A stretch of DNA of 38,148 bases, taken from Gammaproteobacteria bacterium. GTDB lineage: Bacteria > Pseudomonadota > Gammaproteobacteria > BMS3Bbin11. A model generated the notes under the pieces. It saw nothing but the letters and a program-made list of their open reading frames with translations. It searched no databases and was not told where the DNA came from. The position numbers and the translations under genes were made by a program. The stretch is taken from the NCBI GenBank assembly GCA_013150915.1, contig JAADJE010000074.1, positions 1-38,148 on the forward strand, in the 5' to 3' direction. This document shows positions 26,404 to 37,006 of this stretch, in pieces; positions within the stretch are counted from its first letter, which is position 1, and each line of letters starts with the position of its first letter.

Positions 26404-27465
26404 TCACCGATCAAGTAATATTTCACCAGGTGGGGTCCTTGTAGTCTCTGATGTAAGTGAAGAATTTATCAATTGTAGTTTATCCAAATCCTGCAAAATA
26501 TGATCAGACAGCCTGTCCTGTAGACGAAAAATGCTGGAACCATCCTGTTCGACCCTGCCGGATGCCAGGATGAGCCCGACGGGTAAACTGCTGAGGATAT
26601 ATTCCGTATTTACATTTCCTGATACCTGACGCAGTTTTACCCGTAGTTCAACTGTGGCAGAGGAACGATCACTCATCAAAACAAGATCAAATACATCATG
26701 GGAGCCAGAGAGTCGAGATCTGACTGCCATTTCTATGTCCTCAAGATGAATAACACTTTCATTGTCCTGGGCCTGGTCTGCAAACGCGGGAACATATAGA
26801 TTGATAACATCCCGAGTCGGTGTAGAAGAAATCATGTTTTGCGCCCAGAAAAAAGCAGCGATCAACCCCGTCAAGCCCAACAGGAAAACGTACCTCGTAC
26901 TTCTTTTCTGCCAGTATTTATTCAATCTGGCAAAGAACTGGCACCTTGTTTCCCGCCCCCTGCTACGACCGACCTGGCCATCTGGTAAGTAGGCATACAA
27001 AGGCATTCGAATATCGAAATTCTTTAGATCATGAGAGCCCAAAGGGATCAAGCTCTGCCTTTCACGGCCCTTGAGATACTGATAGACCGTTTGAGACAGG
27101 CATATTCCTCCTGCCCGTGCGCGATATGGCAGGCGTGAGGCAAGGTTCACATCAGCGCCCTGTAACCTGCCCTGTCGAAATAGCACTTCCCCGACATGCA
27201 AACCGATTCTTAGATCAAACTGAGACATCATTTTCTGCAAAGAAGTCGCCGCATTGAACGCCAGCGTGGCACCGGGAAAATAGGCATATAATTCACCTGT
27301 CCTGATCTCCAGCAACTCACCATGAAAACGCTTCAAATGATTACGCAGAAACTTCTGGCGCGCTTCTAATCGACAGGAGACTACGGGTATCTCTCTTTCA
27401 TTCTCAGCCGTCTCGGTAAGCTGGACAAACATAATGGTTACCAGACGGCAATGTGTTTCGTGCAT
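26404..27465 (-). CDS. Class III cyclase-like protein B (lacks metal Asp, keeps Asn/Arg)
   Basis: The 353 residues comprise an N-terminal cytoplasmic class III nucleotide cyclase homology domain (about 6-160), a basic linker, one membrane helix (about 191-208) and an extracytoplasmic C-terminal domain of about 145 residues. The fold is seen in LVTIMFVQLTET, LRIGLHVGEVL and DVNLASRL. Of the catalytic residues, the first metal Asp is Gln15 and the second is Glu58, but the transition-state pair Asn107 and Arg111 is intact. The base-recognition Lys and Asp of adenylyl cyclases also seem replaced. It is therefore unlikely to be active alone. Its C-terminal part resembles that of cyclase-like A, suggesting duplication. 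It lies downstream of A beyond a MITE, with the 121-residue gene following at once. Confidence 0.8.
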   Translation of the reverse strand: MHETHCRLVTIMFVQLTETAENEREIPVVSCRLEARQKFLRNHLKRFHGELLEIRTGELYAYFPGATLAFNAATSLQKMMSQFDLRIGLHVGEVLFRQGRLQGADVNLASRLPYRARAGGICLSQTVYQYLKGRERQSLIPLGSHDLKNFDIRMPLYAYLPDGQVGRSRGRETRCQFFARLNKYWQKRSTRYVFLLGLTGLIAAFFWAQNMISSTPTRDVINLYVPAFADQAQDNESVIHLEDIEMAVRSRLSGSHDVFDLVLMSDRSSATVELRVKLRQVSGNVNTEYILSSLPVGLILASGRVEQDGSSIFRLQDRLSDHILQDLDKLQLINSSLTSETTRTPPGEILLDR

Positions 27466-27857
27466 GGGATTTCCTTATCCTCTGTAAGACAGTTAACCGG
27501 CCGCTAACACCGACAAACTACATCAGAATCACAAATTACCCAAATAGATTATCACTGCTGTCCCGTTAACTCCACATCGTCATGCCGGGCTTGACCCGGT
27601 ATCCAGTAAGTCGTTGAAACCGCTGGATACCGGCCTGCGCCGAAATGACGGAGAGATGTTATCGATGGTCATGTCTCCAACACCATTACGACAGCAAAAT
27701 AAGATCAGGTTAACGGGACAGCAGTGATAGATTATAAAGAATAATCAAATACAATACGTCCGAATGAACCCTTAATTACAACCGGGTAATTACTGAATCA
27801 AGACGCGCATGGCACGGCTAATGAATGCTTTGAGATAACAGGTTTATAGAGACGTAC
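27466..27857. other. 392-bp intergenic region between cyclase-like A and B
   Basis: No ORF is supported here. MITE copy 2 takes up 27553-27726; the flanks (27466-27543 and 27736-27857) show no clear terminator or promoter that I can name. Gene B may need its own promoter in this space, or one supplied by the MITE. Confidence 0.6.
27553..27726. mobile_element. 174-bp MITE, copy 2 (between the cyclase-like genes)
   Basis: It is the inverted relative of copy 1, with ends CACTGCTGTCCCGTTAAC and its exact reverse complement. A 9-bp target duplication ATAGATTAT flanks it (27544-27552 and 27727-27735). The outer parts are nearly identical between copies, while about 50 bp in the middle differ. It separates cyclase-like genes A and B. 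Confidence 0.92.
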
Positions 27858-28892
27858 TCAGGAATCCAGTACCGCAAGAATATTTTCAATAATCTGTCCT
27901 TCTAACTCTGCAAGGCTAATTATACTGCCTGTAACCACGCCACCGGAGGCCTGCACTTCCCCGTTTTGCCGAAAAACACCCCATGTTAGCCTTACACGGT
28001 CTGCATTTTTCTGGAAACTGAAAACAAGCCTGAAGACGGAACTACTGTCATACTTTTTGTCTGCATTCAGGTCCGGATTTGATACGCCCCTGGCGTGAAG
28101 AGGATGCACACCAGCCATCGAATTGATGCTCGTTTGTATTCGTCTGGTCATGTCTCTGAGTTCTTTGTCAAATCCACCATTGGAAAAATCTCTGATCTCA
28201 GTCACTTCAATATACCGAGTCTCAATTTCAGGCTTAGTACTTGCGAACATTAAAAACAGTATTGTACCCATCACCAACAATGGGATTTCAACAACGGGAG
28301 AAACGATAACGGCCTTTATACTGTCCAGATATTCGGCCTTCAGATGCTCGAGAAAAAATCCCTGGCGCCTGAGGAAAGGCTGTTTTTCTTCATAGAGATA
28401 AAATACCGGCACCGTATCGGGTAAAAAACCCAGATCACGCCTTCCCAGTGAATAGGCATATACTGGAAAGTCCGGGGGAACTTCATCAATGATGTTTCTG
28501 CTGACACATAAGGCATCTGCACGGCCTAAAGATTGAAGACAGGTAGCTGCTGCCAACGAAAGCTGTTGCTGGGATTTTTCTTCTCCCTGTTTACAGGCGT
28601 GAATACCAATTCGGACAGTTATCCCTGGCCCTTTAGATGAAAGATTCCATGCCTCCAGAGCTTCCTGTATCGCAAACCCTGTCTTTACTGCAGCGTTGCA
28701 GGTTCTGAAGCTTGCCGAGATCGCATCACCGGTAAATTCAATCCCAAAACCAGGCGCCTTCTCGATGATAGGAACCAGTATGGACTGGAAGGCTTCGTAA
28801 AGCTCAATCCCTTTACGCTGATCTTCCTGCATGATCAACGAAGAGCCCACAATATCGGCCACCATGTAGATTAGGCTCGGGGCCGCTGTCAT
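27858..28892 (-). CDS. Class III cyclase-like protein A (keeps metal Asp, lacks Asn/Arg), coupled to parC
   Basis: The 344-residue protein has an N-terminal cyclase homology domain (about 7-170), a membrane helix (about 199-217) and a C-terminal extracytoplasmic domain of about 125 residues. Both metal-binding aspartates are in place: Asp13 in VADIVGSS and Asp56 in [11 protein letters not shown]. The segment that should carry the transition-state Asn and Arg reads [12 protein letters not shown], so both appear lost. The C-terminal half resembles that of B (both contain an ASGxV stretch before a terminal helix ending in a leucine-aspartate segment). Its ATG overlaps the parC stop by 4 nt (ATGA), so its translation is coupled to topoisomerase IV. 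Confidence 0.82.
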   Translation of the reverse strand: MTAAPSLIYMVADIVGSSLIMQEDQRKGIELYEAFQSILVPIIEKAPGFGIEFTGDAISASFRTCNAAVKTGFAIQEALEAWNLSSKGPGITVRIGIHACKQGEEKSQQQLSLAAATCLQSLGRADALCVSRNIIDEVPPDFPVYAYSLGRRDLGFLPDTVPVFYLYEEKQPFLRRQGFFLEHLKAEYLDSIKAVIVSPVVEIPLLVMGTILFLMFASTKPEIETRYIEVTEIRDFSNGGFDKELRDMTRRIQTSINSMAGVHPLHARGVSNPDLNADKKYDSSSVFRLVFSFQKNADRVRLTWGVFRQNGEVQASGGVVTGSIISLAELEGQIIENILAVLDS

Positions 28893-31192
28893 TTCTTTTC
28901 AATAATAATTTTATTTACCAGACGGTATCCTTTTGGCAGCAATCGCCCACGCTGTGCACGAGCGCCCCAATAGTCATCCATTTCAGCAGATTTCAGGCGG
29001 CGGTATCGCTTGCCGGCATAGACCAGCAATTTCTGGCCGTCCTTGAATACCATCGTGGCCACCAATTTTTCTTCGCCTGCTACAAATTTCTTTGTCGGGA
29101 TATTAATCAGCTTAACCCCTTTTCCGCGCGCCATAACCGGTAAGTCTTCGATGCTGTATACCAGAAAATGCCCCTTTGAACCCGCCAGAGCTAGCCAGTC
29201 GTTCACGATATCGCCAACTGCCACCGGCTGCAATATATCGGCATTCCTGGTCAGTTTAAGCACCGCCTTACCCTTACGGTTTTTACTCTTCAGATCACCG
29301 AGACGAGTGACGAAACCATAACCTGCACTCGTTGAAAGCAGGAAATAATCATCAGGCTTGCCGAACATCATCCCGCAAAAATGCGAACCATCCGCTGGAC
29401 TGAGCTGGGAACTTAAAGGCTCCCCATGTCCTCTTGCAGAAGGCAGTTTATGGGCCATAACAGTATAGGCACGACCAGTCGAATCAAGAAATATAAGCAG
29501 TTCGTTACTCCGCCCACTGGATACCTGTAACAATTCGTCGCCTGGCTTATAACCGAGGTTTTCAGCGTCCACCTCCAGGCCCTTGGCCGCACGTACCCAG
29601 CCACGTTGAGAAAGGATCACAGTAATACTTTCAGACGGTACCATGGAGGCCGGGTCTATGGCCTGGGCGGCATCTCTTTCTACCAGAGGCGAACGGCGCG
29701 GGTCACCGAACTCTTCTGCATCACGCAATATCTCCTTGCGTACCAGTGTTTTCATCCTGGTTTTTGAACCAATAATTTTAACCAGCTCAACCCCTTCCTT
29801 CGCTAATTCATCATGTTCAGCGCGCAGTCTGAATTCTTCCAGCCTGGCCAGGTGTCGCAGTTTTAGATCGAGTATAGACTCTGCCTGCTTATCCGTCAGG
29901 CTGAATCTCTCAATCAATACAGGTTTGGGCTTATCCTCATTGCGAATAATGGCAATGACTTCATCTAAATTGAGAAATGCAATCAGCAGGCCTTCAAGAA
30001 CATGCAACCGTGTTTCAATTTTTTCGAGCCGATATTGTAGACGACGGGTAACCGTCTGAGTGCGGAACTGCAACCATTCCACCAGCAGTTCGCGCAAGTT
30101 ATACAGCTTTGGCCGGCCGGACGTACTGATGGCATTCATGTTGACACGGTAAGATCGCTCAAGGTCCGTGGTGGCACACAAATGAGCCATTAGCTGATCG
30201 ACATCAATCCGATTGGAACGCGGCACGATGACGAGTCTAACGGGATTTTCATGGTCTGATTCATCGCGTAGGTCATCTACCATGGGTAATTTTTTAGTGA
30301 TCATCTGCTGCGCAATTTGCTCCAGCAGACGGGAGCCGGAAACCTGGTGTGGCAGATTGTTGATAACAATATTACCGTCTTCTCTGTCCCAGGTAGCACG
30401 CATGCGCAAACTGCCCGTCCCCTTTTCATAGATACTATGGATATCTGCTACAGGTGTGATGATCTCTGCAGCCGTTGGATAATCAGGCCCCTGGATATGT
30501 TCGCAGAGTTCAGCGATGCTTGCCTTTGGTTGTTCCAGCAGGCGTATGCAGGCGGCGGCAACTTCGGACAGGTTGTGTGGAGGAATATCTGTTGCCAGAC
30601 CTACCGCAATACCCGAAGTACCATTTAACAGCAACGAAGGCAAACGTGCAGGCATCAATAATGGCTCTTCAAGTGTGCCGTCGAAGTTCGGCCCCCAATC
30701 GACCGTGCCTTGTCCCAGCTCACTCAATAACAGTTCAGTGTAGCGCGTCAAACGTGCTTCCGTGTAGCGCATGGCGGCAAATGATTTCGGGTCGTCGATC
30801 GCCCCCCAGTTCCCCTGACCATCAATCAGTGGATAGCGGTAACTGAATGGCTGCGCCATCAGTACCATTGCCTCATAACAGGCGCTGTCACCGTGTGGGT
30901 GGTATTTACCCAGTACGTCGCCCACCGTACGTGCCGACTTCTTGAATTTTGCTGCGGCATTCAAACCAAGTTCCGACATCGCGTACACGATACGGCGTTG
31001 TACAGGCTTCAAACCATCGGCTACAGATGGCAGAGCCCTGTCCAGAATGACATACATAGAATAGTCAAGGTAGGCCTTCTCGGCAAAACTCGCCATCGGC
31101 ATGTTCTCGATATTTTCATTCTCCAACGCAAGCTGCGCCTGTACATACTGCTTAGGGGACGAACTGGATTTTGATGATTTTCTTTTGCTCAT
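28889..31192 (-). CDS. parC: ParC, topoisomerase IV subunit A
   Basis: ParC cuts and rejoins DNA in topoisomerase IV, which unlinks replicated chromosomes. The 767 residues start with a lysine/serine-rich N-terminal extension of about 25 residues, then the winged-helix breakage domain with [11 protein letters not shown], the quinolone-region GDSACYEAM, and the catalytic Tyr143 in [10 protein letters not shown]. The residues equivalent to E. coli Ser80 and Glu84 are Ser103 and Glu107, the susceptible-type residues. The C-terminal beta-pinwheel lacks a GyrA box, as in ParC. It lies downstream of parE (21 nt), and cyclase-like A starts inside its stop codon. Confidence 0.95.
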   Translation of the reverse strand: MSKRKSSKSSSSPKQYVQAQLALENENIENMPMASFAEKAYLDYSMYVILDRALPSVADGLKPVQRRIVYAMSELGLNAAAKFKKSARTVGDVLGKYHPHGDSACYEAMVLMAQPFSYRYPLIDGQGNWGAIDDPKSFAAMRYTEARLTRYTELLLSELGQGTVDWGPNFDGTLEEPLLMPARLPSLLLNGTSGIAVGLATDIPPHNLSEVAAACIRLLEQPKASIAELCEHIQGPDYPTAAEIITPVADIHSIYEKGTGSLRMRATWDREDGNIVINNLPHQVSGSRLLEQIAQQMITKKLPMVDDLRDESDHENPVRLVIVPRSNRIDVDQLMAHLCATTDLERSYRVNMNAISTSGRPKLYNLRELLVEWLQFRTQTVTRRLQYRLEKIETRLHVLEGLLIAFLNLDEVIAIIRNEDKPKPVLIERFSLTDKQAESILDLKLRHLARLEEFRLRAEHDELAKEGVELVKIIGSKTRMKTLVRKEILRDAEEFGDPRRSPLVERDAAQAIDPASMVPSESITVILSQRGWVRAAKGLEVDAENLGYKPGDELLQVSSGRSNELLIFLDSTGRAYTVMAHKLPSARGHGEPLSSQLSPADGSHFCGMMFGKPDDYFLLSTSAGYGFVTRLGDLKSKNRKGKAVLKLTRNADILQPVAVGDIVNDWLALAGSKGHFLVYSIEDLPVMARGKGVKLINIPTKKFVAGEEKLVATMVFKDGQKLLVYAGKRYRRLKSAEMDDYWGARAQRGRLLPKGYRLVNKIIIEKK

Positions 31193-31213
31193 AAGTCTAT
31201 CTGCTTTGATTCG

Positions 31214-33103
31214 CTATGTGACTGCCTCGTCACCCTTCTTACTTAACCAGACCTTGCGATCAGCTGCACGGCGCTTGGCGAGTAGCCTGTCCATGACATT
31301 AAATGTCATGTCACCGGGAGTAAACTCGAGACGTACCAGACGACGTGTATCCGGATCCATCGTCGTTTCACGTAGCTGTGGTGGGTTCATTTCACCCAGC
31401 CCTTTGAAACGCTGCACATTGACCTTGCCACGCAGACCATCATCCTTTATCTGCTGCAGTACAAATTCCTTTTCCTCATCATCCAGGGCATAGCGTACCG
31501 TTTTTCCCACATCTATACGATATAAGGGCGGCATGGCGACATAGATCCTGCCAGCTTCCACCAGTGCCTGAAAATGTCGTAGAAACAGGGCGCACAGGAG
31601 CGTCGCGATATGCGCACCATCCGAATCCGCATCTGCCAGGATACATACCTTGCCATAGCGCAGGTTATCCAACTTATCGGACCCTGGATCCAGTCCCAGG
31701 GCAACAGCAATATCATGCACTTCCTGTGAACCCAGTACCACGGTAGAATCCACTTCCCAGGTATTCAGTATTTTCCCACGCAGAGGCAATATGGCCTGAG
31801 TGTTACGGTTACGGGCCTGTTTGGCCGACCCCCCGGCTGAATCACCCTCGACCAGAAACAGCTCGGTGATTTCCAGATCCTGTGCGACACAATCAGCCAG
31901 TTTGCCTGGCAAAGCTGGCCCGGAGGTGAGTTTTTTTCGCTGTACCTTTTTCCCTGCACGCTGCCTGACAATGGCATTACTGATAGCCAGCTGGACAATA
32001 ACTTCAGCTTCAGCAGTATTGTGGTTCAACCAGAGGCTGAAAGCATCCTTGATAGCCTGGGAAACAAAACCTGAGGCCGCCCGTGAAGACAAACGCTCCT
32101 TGGTCTGGCCGGAAAATTGCGGCTCTGTCATGTGCAGAGACAGGACATAAGAACAGCGCATCCATACATCATCGGGAGACAGTTTTATCCCGCGCGGCAA
32201 CAAATTACGAAATTCGCAGAACTCACGTACAGCATCTACCAGACCACTACGCAGACCATTACTATGAGTCCCTCCCAGCGTGGTAGGAATGAGATTCACA
32301 TAACTTTCGGTAATAAGTTCGCCTGCTTCTGGCTGCCAGACAACGGCCCACTCAAGCTCCCTGTCATCGTCGGTAAATTTACCGGAGAAAAGTTCAGCCG
32401 GAACCAGGGGTATTTCACCCAGCTCATCCCGTAGATAATCACACAGCCCATCTTCATACAACCAACTTTCATTTTGCTCTGGGTTCGTTTCCAGCATCAG
32501 ACTGATTTTCAGTCCCGGGCAAAGCACGGCTTTTGCCCGCAGCACATGCTTTAGCTGGCGCAGACTGAATTTTATCGAGTCGAAAAACTGGGCGTCCGGC
32601 CAGAAATGAATCAGGGTGCCGGAATTTTTCTTACCCACCTTGCCTATCTGTTTTAGTTCTGATTGTTTATGACCATCAGCAAAGAACTGCTGGTATTCAA
32701 TACCGTTGCGTCGAATACGTACTTCCAGCTTGCTGGACAGGGCATTAACTACAGAGACACCGACACCATGCAGGCCACCGGAAAAGCGATAATTTTTATT
32801 GGAAAACTTACCGCCTGCATGCAGGCGGGTAAGTATCACTTCTACCCCGGACACGCCCTCACGTTTGTGGGTATCAACCGGTATGCCGCGACCATTATCA
32901 GCTACCGAGACAGATCCATCACGCAACAGAACGATACGAATCTCGCTGCAATATCCCGAAATGGCTTCATCGACACTGTTATCAACCACCTCCTGTATCA
33001 GGTGATTGGGACGTTCAGTCTGGGTATACATGCCCGGTCGCCTGCGTACCGGCTCAAGCCCTGTGAGCACCTCAATACTGGAGGCATCGTAGGTACTACT
33101 CAT
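31214..33103 (-). CDS. parE: ParE, topoisomerase IV subunit B
   Basis: ParE supplies the ATPase of topoisomerase IV. The 629 residues show the GHKL fold with EVVDNSVDEAISG (38-50), DNGRGIPVD (69-77) and GGLHGVGVSVVNALS (109-123), then the TOPRIM domain with EGDSAGGSAKQARNRN, PLRGKILN and DADSDGAH. The length and spacing suit ParE rather than GyrB, which is longer in this group. It precedes parC in one operon. The CNP1-like gene ends 44 nt upstream on the same strand. Confidence 0.95.
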   Translation of the reverse strand: MSSTYDASSIEVLTGLEPVRRRPGMYTQTERPNHLIQEVVDNSVDEAISGYCSEIRIVLLRDGSVSVADNGRGIPVDTHKREGVSGVEVILTRLHAGGKFSNKNYRFSGGLHGVGVSVVNALSSKLEVRIRRNGIEYQQFFADGHKQSELKQIGKVGKKNSGTLIHFWPDAQFFDSIKFSLRQLKHVLRAKAVLCPGLKISLMLETNPEQNESWLYEDGLCDYLRDELGEIPLVPAELFSGKFTDDDRELEWAVVWQPEAGELITESYVNLIPTTLGGTHSNGLRSGLVDAVREFCEFRNLLPRGIKLSPDDVWMRCSYVLSLHMTEPQFSGQTKERLSSRAASGFVSQAIKDAFSLWLNHNTAEAEVIVQLAISNAIVRQRAGKKVQRKKLTSGPALPGKLADCVAQDLEITELFLVEGDSAGGSAKQARNRNTQAILPLRGKILNTWEVDSTVVLGSQEVHDIAVALGLDPGSDKLDNLRYGKVCILADADSDGAHIATLLCALFLRHFQALVEAGRIYVAMPPLYRIDVGKTVRYALDDEEKEFVLQQIKDDGLRGKVNVQRFKGLGEMNPPQLRETTMDPDTRRLVRLEFTPGDMTFNVMDRLLAKRRAADRKVWLSKKGDEAVT

Positions 33104-33147
33104 TTGTCGTTACGTTTTCTATGTTCGTGCTGCTATTTCTAATTGTC

Positions 33148-33696
33148 TCAATCCTGTTTTTTATACGCTTTCAAACCGTTCATTCTGATCAGAATTTTGT
33201 CCCTGCTCGCTGCATAGGAAAAATTATCACAGAGATAATTATCGATCAGAGTTGCCCGGTATCGGCCATTGCCCTGATCGGGCACAGGCTTCCATGCCTG
33301 CTCGTCAAACGGTCGTATAGGGCCGTCCGAACCGGCATAACCATACGCCTTATAACGCCTGTAACCACAATCAAGGCCTTCATAAGTAACCGTACGAGCA
33401 CCGTAAGGGGAAATCGCTACGGTGACCAAACGGGCAATATTATCTTTTTTACTGGATGTGATTGATGAGATATCCACGTAGAATGTTGATTCCGAATTAC
33501 GTATCTCAAGTTTCCTGAGGTTACTGTCACGAGGATACCCAGGCATACTCTCAATCGCCAGCTTTTGTGGCGGCTTGTTTTCACCTTTACGTGGAACATG
33601 CTGATCCTTTTCAATATCATCAAAAATAGGATCGGCCTGGTCAGCCTGTAACGTCGTTGGGAGAAAGCTGATCAGCACAAGGATAAGCGTTTTCAA
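33148..33696 (-). CDS. CNP1-like secreted protein
   Basis: The protein belongs to the CNP1-like family of small envelope proteins of unknown function. The frame is open to 33735, but the start is best placed at TTG 33696: it gives MKTLILVLISFLPTTLQA, a textbook signal peptide cleaved before DQADP, and GAGAGA lies 5 nt upstream. The ATG at 33735 has no ribosome site and would add 13 residues before the signal. The mature part (about 165 residues) holds two cysteines (CGYRRY and LCDNF), perhaps a disulfide. It heads the operon with parE. Confidence 0.75.
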   Translation of the reverse strand: MKTLILVLISFLPTTLQADQADPIFDDIEKDQHVPRKGENKPPQKLAIESMPGYPRDSNLRKLEIRNSESTFYVDISSITSSKKDNIARLVTVAISPYGARTVTYEGLDCGYRRYKAYGYAGSDGPIRPFDEQAWKPVPDQGNGRYRATLIDNYLCDNFSYAASRDKILIRMNGLKAYKKQD

Positions 33697-33764
33697 AATT
33701 ATTCTCTCGGCTTCTGTAAGTCGTTTATTATACATGTGAAAGCAGAAATTATTATCGGATATCC

Positions 33765-33805
33765 AGGCCGGTAGAAAAAATACACATTGGCCTGAATACC
33801 GGCCT
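33765..33805. repeat. 9-bp inverted repeat between divergent genes
   Basis: AGGCCGGTA (33765-33773) and TACCGGCCT (33797-33805) form a perfect hairpin arm pair in the spacer between the CNP1-like gene and xseB. It could be an operator or an attenuating hairpin; the role is not known. Confidence 0.4.
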
Positions 33806-33883
33806 CTAATAGGTTGCCACGCCGGTCTCTATATTAGACACTTATGGGCACCTCTATTTCCAACCCCTTACGGAAGACCTATT

Positions 33884-34132
33884 ATGCCTGTAAAAAAATC
33901 CAGCACACTCGATTTCGAGACAGCAATGAAGGAACTCGAACAGATTGTAGAGAGCATGGAAAATGACCAGCTGACGCTGGACGAATCACTGCAAAAGTTT
34001 GAGCGTGGTGTAGAACTCAGCCGCACTTGCCAGGAAAACCTGAAAAAAGCAGAACAGAAGGTCGAACAGCTGGTAAAAAAACACGGCAAGCTGATCATTG
34101 AGCCATTCAATGACGACCAGGGGAACGCCTGA
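33884..34132 (+). CDS. xseB: Exonuclease VII small subunit
   Basis: XseB is the small subunit of exonuclease VII, which degrades single-stranded DNA to oligonucleotides. The 82 residues are of the usual length, with the helical hairpin FETAMKELEQIVESMENDQL and LDESLQKFERGVELSRTCQENL, a coiled-coil family signature. GGAAG lies upstream. xseA is not in the window, the normal situation, and xseB heads xseB-ispA-dxs as in E. coli. Confidence 0.97.
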   Translation: MPVKKSSTLDFETAMKELEQIVESMENDQLTLDESLQKFERGVELSRTCQENLKKAEQKVEQLVKKHGKLIIEPFNDDQGNA

Positions 34133-34133
34133 C

Positions 34134-35027
34134 GTGCCGGAACATGCCATCGAACAACAGCTAATTCCCTACCGAAACCGTCTCGAAGCCTATCTTGATA
34201 AAGTGCTTCCGGCTGCTGACACCGTGCCAGTCGTATTACACGAAGCCCTGCGATATTCGACACTGAATGCCGGCAAACGCCTGCGGGCCTGCCTGGTATA
34301 CCTGACCGGTGAAATGTTCAGTGCCCTGCCTGTTGCACTCGATGCACCCGCTGCGGCGGTTGAATTAATTCATGCCTATTCCCTGGTGCACGATGATTTA
34401 CCCTGCATGGATGATGATGACCTTCGACGTGGCAAACCAAGCTGTCACAAAGCCTACGATGAAGGCACCGCCATGCTGGTGGGTGATGCCCTGCAGTCAC
34501 TGGCCTTTGAGCTGTTAGGATCTATTGAGTCAGCAGATAATGCGCTGTGCCCGCGCCTAATTCACACACTGGCAAGAGCGGCGGGTTCTCAGGGCATGGC
34601 CGGCGGTCAGGCGCTGGATCTCGCAGCACAAGGCAAAGACCCTGGGCTTTCATCCCTGCAACAGATTCATGCAATGAAAACAGCTGCACTAATAGAGGCC
34701 GCAGTCCTTATGGGGGCACAGACGGCAGGTGTTACGGACAACACCCAGTTACAGCTGCTTTCAGACTATGCCAATGCACTCGGACTGGGATTTCAGATCC
34801 GTGATGATATCCTTGACGTCGTCAGTGACACGGAAACACTGGGCAAACAGGTGGGTACGGATGAGATCAGCGGCAAGGCCACCTACCCCGGTCTGATGGG
34901 CCTGGCGGCGGCCAAACAGTCTGCGAAAAATGCCCATCAGCAGGCAAACAAAGCCCTCAACCAGCTTCCCTATGACACGCAAAATCTCCAGATGTTGGCT
35001 GATTACGCCATAAATCGAATATACTAG
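34134..35027 (+). CDS. ispA: Farnesyl diphosphate synthase
   Basis: IspA condenses dimethylallyl and isopentenyl diphosphate to geranyl and farnesyl diphosphate, the precursors of quinone tails and undecaprenyl carrier. Both aspartate-rich motifs are present: [10 protein letters not shown] and [11 protein letters not shown] place the start at GTG 34134 (297 residues), one nt after the xseB stop, with AGGGG at a good distance; this matches the E. coli length. The open frame reaches TTG 34098 and ATG 34110, but these lie inside xseB and add unconserved residues. Confidence 0.92.
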   Translation: MPEHAIEQQLIPYRNRLEAYLDKVLPAADTVPVVLHEALRYSTLNAGKRLRACLVYLTGEMFSALPVALDAPAAAVELIHAYSLVHDDLPCMDDDDLRRGKPSCHKAYDEGTAMLVGDALQSLAFELLGSIESADNALCPRLIHTLARAAGSQGMAGGQALDLAAQGKDPGLSSLQQIHAMKTAALIEAAVLMGAQTAGVTDNTQLQLLSDYANALGLGFQIRDDILDVVSDTETLGKQVGTDEISGKATYPGLMGLAAAKQSAKNAHQQANKALNQLPYDTQNLQMLADYAINRIY

Positions 35028-35031
35028 GGGG

Positions 35032-36966
35032 ATGACTACCGATATTCCAATGGATCATGACGATCACATCGAGCAATCTCAGACTGAGTCTGAAGCAGCC
35101 TTGCTGCCACAGATTGAATCACCAGAAGATCTTCGGCACCTTGATGCCAAAGATTTGCCGCGTTTAGCGGCTGAACTACGGCAATTTCTTATAGAATCCG
35201 TCTCAAGAACAGGCGGCCACCTGTCCGCTGGACTGGGTACCGTTGAACTCACTATCGCCCTGCATTATGTATTCAATACGCCGGTTGATCGTTTGGTATG
35301 GGACGTTGGCCATCAAACCTACCCACACAAGATTCTTACAGGCCGACGTAAAGATATGGCAACACTACGCCAAAAAGGCGGTATGTGCGGCTTCACGCGC
35401 AGAGAAGAAAGCGAATATGATACCTTTGGTGTGGGCCATTCCAGCACATCGATCAGTGCCGCACTGGGCATGGCTGTGGCTGCAGCGATAAAGAAAGAAG
35501 ACCATGATGTCGTCGCCATCATTGGAGACGGCGCCATGGGTGCTGGCATGGCATTTGAGGCACTGAATTGTGGGGGGGAGATAGACGCCAATCTACTGGT
35601 TGTCCTGAATGACAATGAAATGTCAATTTCACCCAATGTCGGCGGCCTGTCCAATCACCTGGCCCGTATGATGTCAGGGCGTGTCTACAGTTCTGCGCGT
35701 GAAGGAAGTAAAAGTGTCCTCAGTCGTATGGGGCCTTTGTGGAACTTCGCAAAACGCAGTGAGGAACACATGAAAGGCATGATTATGCCGGGAACCCTCT
35801 TTGAGGAACTGGGATTCAATTACATCGGTCCGATAGACGGGCACGATATGAATACCCTGGTCAAAACCCTTCATAATATGAAGTATCTGAAAGGCCCACG
35901 CTTCCTTCATGTCATCACCAGGAAAGGTAAAGGCTATGAACCTGCCGAGCGTGACCCCTGCACCTATCACGGTGTGCCACCCTTTACTATCGAGACGGGT
36001 GAAGCAACCAAAAAACCGGGCACGAAACCCGATTATTCAAGTATTTTTGGCCAGTGGTTATGCGATATGGCCGAAAATGATGCCCGATTAATTGCTATAA
36101 CACCGGCCATGGGTGAGGGATCCGGCATGGTTAAATTTTCGGAACAGTATCCTGAGCGCTATTTTGACGTGGGTATCGCTGAACAACATGCGGTTACATT
36201 TGCTGCAGGCCTCGCTGCAGATGGCTTAAAACCTGTGGTCGCAATCTATTCAACCTTTCTGCAGCGTGCTTACGACCAGCTGATTCATGATGTCGCTATC
36301 CAGAACCTGCCGGTCGTATTTGCGATAGACCGGGCCGGCCTGGTGGGGGCCGATGGCCCGACGCATGCCGGTACACTTGACCTCAGCTTTCTACGGTGTG
36401 TGCCAAACCTCACGATCATGGCACCTTCAGATGAGAACGAGTGTCGGAAAATGCTGACCACTGCTTTCCAGCTCAATTCACCCTCTGCGGTAAGATACCC
36501 GAAAGGAGTCGGGCCGGGTGCTCAAATTGACAGGAGCCTGACACCGATAGAAATCGGTAAAGCCAGAACTCTGCTTGAGGGAAATAAAATTGCCATACTT
36601 GCCTTCGGTAGCATGTTGGCACCTGCCCTGGAAGTAGGAAAAAATATTACGGCTACCGTTGTCGATATGCGCTTCATTAAACCACTGGATGAAGAAATTA
36701 TCGAGCAATTGTCTGAAAGCCATCAGTTGATCGTCACGGTCGAAGAAAATGTCATCAAGGGTGGTGCCGGTAGTGCTGTCAATGAGTATCTGGCACGCAT
36801 TAACAGCAACTGCCTAAGGCTTAACCTGGGCTTACCTGACCAATTTGTTGAGCATGGGGATACCCGCATACTGTTGGCTGATTGCGGTCTTGATCCGACA
36901 GGAATACAAAAAGCCATATTGACTGTATTGGCTGTACCACTTGCCCACAGTGCCGAATCCGCCTAA
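35032..36966 (+). CDS. dxs: 1-deoxy-D-xylulose-5-phosphate synthase
   Basis: Dxs uses thiamine diphosphate to join pyruvate and glyceraldehyde 3-phosphate, the first step of the MEP pathway. The 644 residues show the cofactor site [15 protein letters not shown] with [13 protein letters not shown], the His motif in [30 protein letters not shown], and the later [16 protein letters not shown] roughly 25-residue N-terminal extension (aspartate- and glutamate-rich) precedes the usual start region [19 protein letters not shown] touches ATG 35032, so a start some codons later is possible. It follows ispA by 4 nt. Confidence 0.96.
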   Translation: MTTDIPMDHDDHIEQSQTESEAALLPQIESPEDLRHLDAKDLPRLAAELRQFLIESVSRTGGHLSAGLGTVELTIALHYVFNTPVDRLVWDVGHQTYPHKILTGRRKDMATLRQKGGMCGFTRREESEYDTFGVGHSSTSISAALGMAVAAAIKKEDHDVVAIIGDGAMGAGMAFEALNCGGEIDANLLVVLNDNEMSISPNVGGLSNHLARMMSGRVYSSAREGSKSVLSRMGPLWNFAKRSEEHMKGMIMPGTLFEELGFNYIGPIDGHDMNTLVKTLHNMKYLKGPRFLHVITRKGKGYEPAERDPCTYHGVPPFTIETGEATKKPGTKPDYSSIFGQWLCDMAENDARLIAITPAMGEGSGMVKFSEQYPERYFDVGIAEQHAVTFAAGLAADGLKPVVAIYSTFLQRAYDQLIHDVAIQNLPVVFAIDRAGLVGADGPTHAGTLDLSFLRCVPNLTIMAPSDENECRKMLTTAFQLNSPSAVRYPKGVGPGAQIDRSLTPIEIGKARTLLEGNKIAILAFGSMLAPALEVGKNITATVVDMRFIKPLDEEIIEQLSESHQLIVTVEENVIKGGAGSAVNEYLARINSNCLRLNLGLPDQFVEHGDTRILLADCGLDPTGIQKAILTVLAVPLAHSAESA

Positions 36967-37006
36967 AATTCGTACCCTTTTCTAGCCAATCCTCCGGATA
37001 CCTAAC

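Noticed and set aside
29643-30059. Antisense ORFs inside parC and parE
   Set aside because: They are shadow frames with serine- and arginine-rich composition typical of reversed coding DNA.
28889-31192. Quinolone-resistance mutation in parC
   Set aside because: The residues equivalent to Ser80 and Glu84 are wild type (Ser103 and Glu107).
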